Assembly: GCF_024323335.1 (NCBI RefSeq)
Contig: NC_066583.1
Location: 410,824,031 to 410,888,030, forward strand
DNA length: 64,000 nt
Direction of reading: 5' to 3'
Origin: Lathyrus oleraceus
Lineage: Eukaryota; Streptophyta; Magnoliopsida; Fabales; Fabaceae
Shown piece after piece: positions 46,209 to 56,600 of this stretch. The notes below the pieces were generated by a model. That model was not told the DNA's origin. It did not search any database and saw nothing but the letters and a program-made list of their open reading frames with translations. Each line of letters opens with the position of its first letter. The stretch's first letter is position 1. The position numbers and the translations under genes were made by a program.

Positions 46209-46472
46209 TGTTCATTTTTGTTTAAAAACCCTTCTCCCATTCCAAAAGGAGATGTGATGACATTGTTGGCACATAAATACAATGATATTCATTCAAAAAT
46301 TACATGTTAAATGTTTGTTTTTCCAAATTATTTTCACTTTTTGCTTTTTTGCATGAAATTGGTGATCATTAAAAAACCCCAAAAAAGAGAATAAAATCAA
46401 CCTTTTCATCTGCATAATGATTTGCCTTGTTTGAATTCTAAAATCTCTTTTATATCCAAAATCATTATGCAG
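46205..46472 (+). other. OGR-p pro/RT intron (predicted)
   Basis: Pro ends in codons ACG TAA. The donor GT is at 46205-46206, so unspliced RNA stops 2 nt into the intron. The acceptor AG is at 46471-46472 in TTATGCAG. Splicing joins AC to G (Thr) and continues in frame into LIKPIEHNDPTPSPNFEF of RT. Length 268 bp, phase 2. OGR-m has the same arrangement. An intron between pro and RT is known for Ogre elements. Confidence 0.82.
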
Positions 46473-48120
46473 GTTGATCAAACCCATTGAACATAATGAT
46501 CCAACACCATCTCCCAACTTTGAGTTCCCTATATTTGAGGCCGAAGAAGATGATGTTGAAGAGATTCCTGATGAGATTACCCGTCTGCTTGAGCACGAAG
46601 AGAAAATCATTCAGCCACATCTTGAGAATCTGGAAACAGTCAACTTGGGGTCTGAAGATTGTGTTTGCAAAGTGAAGATCGGGGAACTCCTGGAAGAGTC
46701 TGTGAAGAAGGGGTTGATTGAGTTGCTACGAGAATATGTCGACGTCTTTGCCTGGTCATATGAAGACATGCCTGGTCTGGATACTAATATCGTGCAATAT
46801 TTCCTACCTTTGAAGCCTGAGTATGTGCATGTGAAGCAAAAGCTCAGAAGAACTCATCCTGATATGGCAGTGAAGATTAAAGAAGAAGTTCATAAGCAAA
46901 TTGATGCGGGGTTTCTGGTGACTTCTACATATCCTCAATGGGTGGCCAATATTGTGCCCGTGCCTAAGAAAGATGGAAAAGTCCGAATGTGTGTGGACTA
47001 TTGAGACTTGAATAAAGCTAGTCCGAAAGATGATTTTCCTCTACCACATATCGATATGTTGGTAGATAATATAGCTAAAATTAATGTCTTCTCATTTATG
47101 GATGGATTCTCCGGATATAATCAGATCAAAATGGCACCCGAGGATATGGAGAAGACAACATTCATCACACCTTGGGGAACATTCTATTATCGAGTGATGC
47201 CCTTCGGTTTAAAGAACGCCGGAGCCACGTATCAATGTGCTATGACTACCTTGTTTCATGATATGATGCACAAGGAAATCGAGGTGTATGTTGATGATAT
47301 GATTGCAAAGTCAAGAACGGAAGTTGAACATGTAGAGCACTTGTTGAAGCTTTTTCAGCGTTTGAGGAAGTATAAACTCCGCTTGAATCCTAACAAATGT
47401 ACATTTGGAGTCCGTTCTGGTAAGTTATTGGGCTTTATTGTCAGTGAAAGAGGTATTGAAGTTGATCCTGCCAAGGTTAAAGCAATACAAGAGATGCATG
47501 CGCCCAAAACTGAGAAGCAAGTCCGAGGTTTTCTTGGCCGCTTGAATTATATTTCCAGATTTATATCCCACATGACTGCCACATGTGCGCCAATATTCAA
47601 GCTCCTCTGGAAAGATCAGCGTCATGATTGGACCGAGGATTTCCATAAGGCCTTTGACAGTATCAAAGAGTATTTGTCCGAGCCTCTGATTCTGTCTCCA
47701 CCTGTGGAAGGGAGACCCTTGATTATGTACTTGACTATTCTTGAAGACTCTATGGGTTGTGTATTGGGTCAGCAAGATGAATCAAGGAAGAAAAAGTATG
47801 CAATATACTACTTGTGTAAGAAGTTCATTGATTGCGAGTCTCGATACTCAATGCTTGAGAAAACATGTTATGCTTTGGCTTGGGCTGCTAAGCGCTTACG
47901 TCAGTATATGTTGAATCATACGACTTGGTTGACATCCAAAATGGATCCAATTAAGTATATCTTTGAGAAGTCTGCTTTAACATGGAGGATTGCCCGTTGG
48001 CAGATGTTGTTATCTGAGTATGATATTGAGTATCGAGCTCAAAAAGCTATTAAAGGTAGTATCTTGGTTGACCACTTGGCACATCAACCAATTGAGGATT
48101 ATCAGTTTGTTCAGTATTCT
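46473..48120 (+). pseudogene. OGR-p reverse transcriptase and Ty3-type RNase H
   Basis: RT N-terminus FEAEEDDVEEIPDEITRLLE and FAWSYEDMPGLDTNIVQYFL, then KQKLRRTHPDMAVKIKEEV and VANIVPVPKKDGKVRMCVDY. A TGA at 47002-47004 stands where the relative has Arg (DYRDLNKAS), a single CpG transition. The RT core is otherwise complete: FSFMDGFSGYNQIKMAPED, VMPFGLKNAGATYQCAMTTL and the catalytic EVYVDDMIAKS. After the connection (GRLNYISRFISHMTATCAPI) comes the degenerate RNase H (MYLTILEDSMGCVLGQQD, YSMLEKTCYALAWAAKRLRQ), without the first catalytic Asp of active Ty3 enzymes. A one-base deletion near 48118 shifts the frame. Confidence 0.9.
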
Positions 48121-48600
48121 TCCCTGATGAGGAGATTCTGTATTTGAGAATGAAAGATTGCGATGAGCCTACGCTCAATGAAGGGCCAGAGCCTGGTTCC
48201 CGATGGGGCATGATGTTTGATGGCGCTGCTAATCAATATGGAAATGGTATTGGGGCAGTGATTATTACTCGTCAGGGCACGCATTTTCCTTTTACAGTGA
48301 GGCTAACTTTCAAATGCACGAATAATATGGCGGAATATGAGGCCTGTATTATGGGATTGGAAGAATGTATTGATCTTAGGATCTAACATCTTGATGTTTA
48401 TGGTGATTCGGCCCTTGTTGTTAATCAGATTAAGGGTGAATGGGAGACGAATCAGCCCGGCCTCATCCTATACAGAGATTATGCGAGGAGGATTTCAACT
48501 TTCTTCACTGAGGTTGACTTTCATCTTATTCCTCGAGATGAGAATCGGATGGCAGATGCACTCGCTACGCTTGCTTCTATGATTGTGGTGACATTCTGGA
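48121..48600 (+). pseudogene. OGR-p archaeal-type RNase H
   Basis: Tat-lineage elements are known to carry a second RNase H of archaeal type after the worn Ty3 type. All four catalytic acids can be read: Asp in MMFDGAANQYGNGIGAVII, Glu in NNMAEYEACIMGLEE, Asp in LDVYGDSALVVNQIKGEW and Asp in IPRDENRMADALATL. A TAA near 48385 (probable Lys codon) interrupts it; the frame then continues into integrase. The frame is the one entered after the one-base deletion near 48118. Confidence 0.87.
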
Positions 48601-49930
48601 ATGAAGTCCCTAATATCACTGTGATGCGCTTGGATAGACCAGCTCATGTATTTGCAGTTGAAGACGTGAAGGATGATAAGCCATGGTATTATGATATCAA
48701 GTGTTTTCTTTAGAGTCAGATTTACCCGCCTGGGGCATCTGTTAGAGATAGGAAGACTTTGAGGAGATTATTTGGCAGTTTCTACCTCAATGGCGATGTG
48801 CTTTATAAGAGGAATTTTGACATGGTTCTGCTCAGATGCGTGGATAGACACGAAGTAGACCTGTTAATGACTGAAGTCCATGAGGGTTCATTTGGTACTC
48901 ATTCCAATGGACATGCCATGGCTAAGAAGATGTTGAGAACAGGCTACTATTGGGTGACAATGGAGTCTGACTGCTGCAAATATGTGAGGAAATGCCACAA
49001 GTGTCAGATTTATGCGGATAATATTCATATTCCCCCGACACTTCTAAATGTGATTTCCTCCCCATGGCCTTTCTCTATGTGGGGAATTGACATTATTGGC
49101 ATGATATAGCCAAAAGTGTCCAACGATCACAGATTTACTCTCGTAGCAATTGATTACTTCACCAAGTGGGTTGAAGCGGCATCATATGCAAATGTGACCG
49201 TGCAGTTGGTTGTGAAGTGTATCAAGAATCAACTCATATGCCGTTATGGTGTGCCAGACATGATCATTACTAATAATGGATCTAACTTGAACAACAAGAT
49301 GATGAAAGAGCTGTGTAGCGAGTTCAAGATTGCACATCATAATTCTTCTCGTTATAGACCCAAGATGAATGGGGTTGTTGAAGCTGCTAATAAGAACATC
49401 AAGAAGTTTATTCAGAAGAACGTTGTTACGTAAAAAGATTGGCATGAGATGTTGCCATTTTCTTTGCATGGCTATCGTACATCTGTCCGCACTTCAACAG
49501 GGGCAACCCCTTTCTCTCTTGTTTATGGCATGGAGGCTGTGCTCCCCGTGGAGGTTGAGATCCCATCAATGAGAGTCTTGATGGAAGCCAAGTTGACTGA
49601 TGTTGGATGTGTTCAGAGTCGTTATGACCAGTTGAACTTAATTGAAGAGAAGAGATTGACTGCCATGTGTCATGGTCAATTATATCAACAAAGGATGAAG
49701 AAAGCCTTGATAAGAAGGTCAAGCCTCGTGTGTTCCGAGAAGGTGACCTTGTGCTCAAGAAAGTCTTGTCTTTCGCGCCTGATTCCAGGGGCAAGTGGAC
49801 TCCAAACTATGAAGGTACATATGTTGTTAAGAGAGCCTTTTCAGGCGGTGCTTTGATACTTACAATTATGGATGGGGAGGATTTCACTCGTCCTGTGAAT
49901 TCAGATGCAGTCAAGAAATACTTCGCCTAA
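48601..49930 (+). pseudogene. OGR-p integrase
   Basis: Same frame as the preceding RNase H. Start region MRLDRPAHVFAVEDVKDDKP, TAG near 48712 (probable Gln). The zinc-binding domain is visible (HEVDLLMTEVHEGSFGTH, CHKCQ). Core: WGIDIIGMI (first Asp intact), a stop near 49110, AIDYFTKWVEAASYANV, then IITNNGSNLNN where the second catalytic Asp is Asn (codon 49272-49274), and MNGVVEAANKNIK with the Glu. A TAA at 49431 precedes SLHGYRTSVRTSTGATPFS. A one-base deletion near 49705 shifts to the final frame, which ends GKWTPNYEGTYVVKRAFSGG and NSDAVKKYFA with a stop at 49928. Confidence 0.9.
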
Positions 49931-49949
49931 AATAAAAACAAATAGCTCG

Positions 49950-50104
49950 CTAAGTTAAAAACCCAAAAGGGCGGCTTAGGCAAAAATGAGCGTCTCGGTG
50001 GATTGAAAACCCAAAAGGGCGATCCAGGAAAAAGTTAGAGACATTAAAAATGAATATATATATATATCCCGCTAGATTGAGTACCTCACCCTGGGGCAAT
50101 CTAG
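49950..50104 (+). repeat. OGR-p post-integrase hairpins (three)
   Basis: Twenty bases after the integrase stop: CTAAGTT/GGCTTAG (49950-49956, 49973-49979, G-T pairs), TGGATTG/CGATCCA (49999-50005, 50020-50026, one G-T pair), both around CCCAAAAGGG, and CTAGATTG/CAATCTAG (50072-50079, 50097-50104, perfect). Flanking boxes such as GGCAAAAATGAGCGTCTCGG and CAAAAATTAGGGAT are shared with OGR-m, where the third stem has a different sequence that still pairs. Confidence 0.9.
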
Positions 50105-52291
50105 GCAAAAATTAGGGATTTAGCAAGTAACTGCATCCTGACAAGACTTTGTTTTTCAAGCCGTCTTCTGTCAAAGATTCTCGCTCAGTCACCGTCAACT
50201 GAAGCTTCAAATACATTGGATTCAGAGTTGGTGGAGAAATGGTCATTATGTTCAATGTATCCTTTTTCCAATATATATCACCAATTTCAAATTTGTAAAG
50301 ATCCATGGAGTCTTGCCATTTGCAGACTACCATTCTATCCAATAAATTTGAGCCTTTATCCAATCCCTTGCACTCTTATTTGTTTCTGTTTAACAAATGT
50401 TTGCATGTTTTAATTGATAAATATCATTGTTTTAAACAAATAAAGTTTTATAAATTGTTTTAAACAAAGTGAACATTTCACAATGACTGGAAGGATAAAT
50501 GGAATGTCTTCAGTGCTCTCCCAAGGATAGTACGATTTCCAAAAGGGTAAGGCATTTGTTCATATTCCTAGCATATTTGTGTCCTCTTCATCATCTTTCA
50601 GGTTGTCTCCTCAGTGAGCGCAGAAAGGTAATACACCACCAAAGTCCCCAGAGAGTCTAGAGTTTGGTCTCAGCCTTCTAGCTCCCCAGTGAGTCTGGAT
50701 CTAGCATCGGTGTTTTATCATTTATATGGTTGTCATCCCTTGTGGGGATTGACCTGAATCCCTTATAGATTGAAAAATTGACATGCTATCCTTTTTCAAG
50801 GAAGTTGGTCTTCCCTCATTAAGATTGGAAACCTCCCGCAGAGTGAGCAGGAAATCCCAGCATGAGGGGGATTTTTAACAAGTTGGTTTGTAGCTTATCC
50901 CCAGCGGATTCGCATACATTGATATCCAGCAGGTTTGCCTACCGTTCATCCTCAGCAGGTTTGCTCACATTAGACTCCCCTAGTTTGGTCACCAGCAGGT
51001 TATCTCCAGCTGATCTCCTACAGGTTATCCCCGGTTCAATCGTCAACAATTTTTCCCTAGTGGAGTTGCCTGATCGGAGCCTGATTGTTGTTGCTTCCTC
51101 CTTCTCGGATAGTTTCCTCCTAGAAGAGTCGGTGATGAAAATGTTTATTTTCTATCCCCAACGGAGCGGTGTTTCTCTTCTCCTCGGCAGAGATTGTTTC
51201 TCCAGCAGTATGAGGAAATGTGATGGTTATTGGAACTTTTGTTTGGTGGTTATTCCCCACGGAGTTTCATATATTTCCTTGGTTTTTCCCAGTAGAGTTA
51301 CTTCTACGGTGGATCTTATCTGTGTTTAACTTCCCCAGCTAAGGCTCTACCTGATCCTAGTTTGGCTTTGGAACTTCGAGGAGGATGTGTTGATTCCTTA
51401 CCTAGTGGAGTGACTGGTTCTCCTTCTCCGCGACAGAGATATTCCTTCCGTGGTTAGAAGTGAATGTTTTATTTGATGTTCTTCTGTTTAATGGTTGTTC
51501 CCCATAGAATTCCACATCACCCCCTGATAAGATCCCCAGTAGAGTTCTTCTATGACTGATCTTATCCATGTCTCTGCTTACTGTTGGAAGATCCCCAGTT
51601 TTGGTGCTTGTGACCCTTTGCTTATTCCCAACGGCGGTCTCTGATCCCCGGTGATCCTGCTTGTTCCCCTAGCAGTGGTCTTTGTCCCTGGCAGCGACTT
51701 CGCTCGATCCTCAAAGGTGATTGGCTTCCTGGTATTTGTTGCCCCCATCAGAGTGGATGTTCCCCTGAGGGCTTGGCTTTCTCTTATGAGATGTTGTACC
51801 GGTTGATTCTTGGACCTGTTTGTGTTAGATATGTCTGTTTGTCAGCATTAATCATTAATAAACAATGCATATACATGCATATTTATAGCATTCAGATATT
51901 CATGTTGCATCTTTTGCCATATATCTTTGCTTGTTATATCCTGCTAGGTTGTGAAATGTTCTTCCCCAAGCAGATGTTTGTGTCTGATCTCTCCATTTAG
52001 AGTCAACCCCATTAGGCAGAAAGTGTCTATCCTTTCTTCCATATTCCCCACTGAGTTACGTCCTCGTGGATGATTATTGCTTCAGTTTCCTCCCTAAATA
52101 TGTATTGGGATGGAATTACTCCCCTGAGTTATATCCTCATTGGGTTGAGTCTTGTTTCATTGCGTCTCTCTAGTTTGTCCCTAGATTGACTCCTCTTGTT
52201 ATTTTCCCCTGCAGTTCCCTGTGGTTCAGATGATCAATTACTCCGTAAACAGTAATTGTTCATTCTCTTCCCAGTGAATTTTTGTGGCCTT
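50105..52291 (+). other. OGR-p 3' noncoding region with CCCCAG units
   Basis: No coding sequence. From about 50590 to 51800 it is filled with degenerate CCCCAGCAGG / CCCCAGTAGAGTT units 20-50 bp apart. An AT microsatellite (TATATATATA) lies just upstream near 50057. The 155-codon open stretch at 50862 has no recognisable domain and crosses these repeats; I do not call it a gene. Confidence 0.65.
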
Positions 52292-53209
52292 CTACCCAGT
52301 ACCCGGTAGTTGTAAGTCCTATTTTTGTGGATTACTACCCAGTAACCGGTAGTTGTAAACCCCATTTTGTCCCCGTGCAGAGTTAAACCTTGATTATTGT
52401 TCATCCTAACCGATGACGGGTACTCTCTTCTGTGGTTTTCTACTCAGTAACCGGTAGATGTAATTCCCTCTTTGTTGGTTATCTTTTTCTAGTATTCGGT
52501 ATTGATACTCCTTCAGTTTTGAGTATACCACCCAGTAATCGATGATATATCTCTTGGATAATTGCTCTGATTAAGCAATTTATCCCCAGCGAGTCATCTT
52601 TTATTTGCCCTTGTTTGGTAATGGTTGTTTCTCCCCTTTGATTGGTCATCATTATATTCCCAGTAACCGATATCCCAATGTCCTTTCTTTTTGGTTGATT
52701 TATCCTTTATTAACCCAATAATCGGTTGTGGATAATCTTCCATTCGATTATATTATCTATGTTTTGACGGTAATAGATAATATATCTCATGCGCTCTTCA
52801 GTCGAAGCCTTTATTCTTCCCCAGTAGAGTAAGATTCGTATTTCCTTATGGGACCGAATGTCCATCTTGTAATCGAGTTCGCTTTTTCAGCCCTCCTTTC
52901 GGATGATGAGTGTCTTGGAAATATTCCCCAATTCACGCCTGGTTGTTCACCTATTATATGCCCAGTAACCGGTATCCATGGTGTTCCTTCCTTTCTTCTC
53001 CCTATTATGACTTTTTGTCCCCTATGGAGTCCGATTTTCCTGAGTTGAAATATACCTTTTAGGTTTTCCTCAGATGTTCGGATGATCAATATCTCTCACC
53101 TTTATACCGGTCTTAGATATTCTTTCTCCCTGAGCATGTTGCCTTTTCACCCTCATACCGGTGTTTTGATCACATGTCTCTTCGAGCTTATTACCCAGTA
53201 ACCGGTAAT
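52292..53209 (+). repeat. OGR-p array of short covarying hairpins (CAGTAACY / CTAACC loops)
   Basis: Dispersed units 40-100 bp apart: CTACC/GGTAG (52292-52309 and 52335-52352), TCATC/GATGA with loop CTAACC (52401-52416), CTACT/GGTAG (52440-52457, one G-T pair), ATTACC/GGTAAT with loop CAGTAACC (53190-53209). Others near 52510, 52660 and 52970 are weaker. Loop types and stem behaviour match the OGR-m array read on its own sense strand. Confidence 0.82.
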
Positions 53210-53652
53210 ATCTCATTGTTCTCTTCCTCGGCTGAATCCCTTTCAGGTTATTCCCCATCCAAGTTTGTTGTATTGGCATATTCCCCAATACATGCATCTT
53301 TGCGTCAGCTCGAGTCTTTCCATTGATTTATTTTCATCGAATCCCTTCGTGTCTCCCAGCAAGTTTCAAGTTGTGACCTGCTCACGAATTTTTACCCTTT
53401 ACTCCCCCAGAGTCTCTGTCTCCCTAGTGAGTGTATTACTCCTTTGGATTTTCAGTTTCTCCTGATTTCTTTTTTCCTTTGTGGACATATATCCCCATAG
53501 AGTATTAACTTTTGCATACATACATTTGCATCATGAGGTCTCTTAGGGACCAAAATTCGTCTATTTGTTATTATTTAAGCCCATTCTAACTCGTCGAGAC
53601 GAAGATTTTAACCTTCATATCTTCGGCTAGAATGACCTTAAATAGGGGCATC
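53210..53652 (+). other. OGR-p end of internal region with polypurine tract
   Basis: Noncoding. The last bases AAATAGGGGCATC (53640-53652) are the likely polypurine tract just before the 3' LTR. The 130 bp before it match the OGR-m counterpart at 13633-13770 on the other strand. Confidence 0.7.
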
Positions 53653-56600
53653 TGTAAGACCCTAATTTTGACCCTAATATGCCTCATGGCATCATATCAT
53701 TGCTCATTGCATTTGCCTCAAGGATCATAGCATCTTAGCTCCTTACCCTTAGGTTGGGATTTGTGTGAGTTGGTTTGAGACCACCAAGCATGGCTGAATT
53801 GTATATTATTGCTTTTTCTATTTTGTTTACTAACCAAATGCACAAAAATATATCACTAACTTTGTTTGTTTTGAAGCTCAAGCAGTCATGTGATCCAAGG
53901 CTCCTAGGATGGTACCTATACCCATTGAAGTGGCCAGATGAAGATGAAAGCAAGCATGAAAATGATTCCCAAAGCTCTCAATCATCATATATGCCTCCCA
54001 AATATCTCAATTTGTCAATTTGATCAATATAAACCAAAGGGCTTGAGGATTGTTCCCCAAGGAAACCCTAATTCAACTGTGCATTGACTGTTCCTTGCTC
54101 ATGAAGCAACCTCAATCTATGATCAAACACAATCAAGGGAAGTTCTTTAGTTCATAATTTTATTCATGTATGAGCTTATGTGAGTGTCCTCAATCATTAA
54201 TTTATCAAGATTTGAAGTTTGGCTTTGAGAAATTGATCAGTCAATTCATCTGACTATTTTGAATTCCACTGAGACCTAACTTTTGATGTGTTTGTCAAAT
54301 GAAGATGACCCCAAGAGCAAAAATGTTTTTAAGAACCATATGAACAATGTTAATTTTCATCAAAATTTCATTTGAAACTTGTAAGGTCATCATTCATTTC
54401 AAAACATTATAGGTCATTTTGACTGAAACCCTAATTTTGGGTCAACTTCCCAAGGACCTAACTCCTTCATTATTTATGATTTTGAGGTGAGACAAAGTTC
54501 ATTGGAAAGTTTAAGATGTATAACTAAATTGTTATGTTGGAAAATATTTCATAATCTTAAACAAAATACATGTGATAATACAAAACATTATAGGTCACTT
54601 TGGACCAAAGTCATTGAAATGTAAAAAAGTCCAACTTCAAGTGCCCATAACGTTCTCATCAAAACTCCAAATGATGCAAAATTTACGTCCAAATTGATTA
54701 TCTTGAAACGATATACAACTTTTATGTTGGAGGTTTTGTCATTTGAGGCTTGCATCATTGAAACAGAAGGGCTTGATGTTGGTCCATTTTGGAAAAATTT
54801 CCATATTCATGTTTTGTACTTTGAACTTCATGGCCAGTTTTCAAAATTTTCAAAATTTTCCCACACATTGCATCAGCCTTAACTATAAATAGACATGCTT
54901 GCTTCATTTGAAAACTAACCTAAAGGCGCCTAAAGCTCTGCACAACTGATTCCCCAACCCTCCATTAAAGGAATTCTGAATTTTTTCTCCATATTTCAAG
55001 CTCAAATTTCAACTTCATTGGTTGATCTTTGGCTTCCAAATTCCTTAGCCTTGCTTCCTTGTTACTTCAAGATCAAGCTGCACTGAAGATTTGGATTGGA
55101 TCAAGCTCATACAAACTGCACTTCAAAGGTTTTCACTCCAACTATTTTCCTTTGAATCTCTTTGGATATTGAACATTATTTGTATTGGTTGGCATCTCTA
55201 AAGTCCTCATGTGAGAGGCAATTGGTTTATGGTTTTAATTTGTGAATTGAACAAGTTCAGATTGAACACCTCATTTTTCCATCTCAGATTTCTTCCTCTA
55301 TAGGGATCTTGAGTGGAAATTAAGGTTATAGGGGTGATGTACATCACCCCAGCTTTCGAATGCTATATAGATCGCGCGTTTTAGTTGAGGTTTGAAAACC
55401 TGCAACAGGTGGCCGGAACTGGCCTTCTCACCGGAGAAGACGGTAGTTTCCACCACCATCCCCACGCGTTTGAATCTTGGCCTTTGGATCAAGCTTCCCA
55501 TATCTAATCTTAACATTTGCGTGTTATGACTTTTTTTAATTCAGCAGGTGATGCATTGACTAGTGACAATGGTACGCGCACGCTTCTAATCCGTTGGATG
55601 TTGCCGCATCAATTAATGAAGTCATCCAGCGCTCCATATTTTTTCTCTTTTATTAATTTCTATTTTATTTTCTTTTATTCCATTTTATTTCAAAAATTCA
55701 TAACTTCTTTATTTGGAATCACAAAAATATGGGACCAATTGCGAAATTTTTCTCTTAAATTCTAGTTTCTGAAAACGATTTTTAATTATTTTTGTGATTC
55801 CATTTAATATTTTTTGTGAATTATTTCTTTTCTGGTTATTTTTAATTCATTTAAAATACTTTTTGATATTCAAAAACGCCAAAAATATTTTCTTAACATC
55901 CTTGGATAATGATGAATCTATGAAAAATATTCTCATCAATTTCTTAGTTGATTTGAGATTTATTTGAGATTTTACTCCAATTATGTTATTTTTCTTCATT
56001 TTTAATTGTTTAAAATTAGTTTCTGTTTTCAAAAAATGATGAAATTTTTTGTCAAACCTTGTTTGACCATGTTAGACTTATGATGATCCAATTGGACTTT
56101 TCCAAGTTGATTTGAATTGGTTTGAAGTTTGACCTTTATTTGTTCATTTTATTTTAAGTATTTTTTTAATTCCAAAAAATACCAAAAATATTTTTGTTAT
56201 TTCTTGACTTTTAAGCTTCATTTCACTTTTGTTTACCATTGATTGATGTTGATTCCATTCATGATTGATCAATGTGTTTTGGTTATGTCTTTTGAATTTC
56301 AATTACGCACATTCCATTTCCATCTTCTTCTTCTTCTTTTTCTTTTTGACCAATGAGTTAATGATTGGTGGTTAGTGTTAATACCTTAGGATTGGCATTA
56401 ATTTTGTAAAATAAATAATGTAATCATCTCTGTTGTTTTAATATGTTGGGTTGAAGAAGTTCAACATCTGGACCAACATGTCATGTACGATGTCACGACA
56501 TCATGTCTGTGACATCGCACATGTGTAGAAAACTGAATTAATTAATTCAGTATATATTCTGGGATTAGTGAGGATATTTGGTGAATATCCTAACTCCCAT

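Noticed and set aside
50862..51329. 155-codon open frame in the OGR-p 3' region
   Set aside because: It crosses the CCCCAG repeats, has no recognisable domain and no counterpart in OGR-m.
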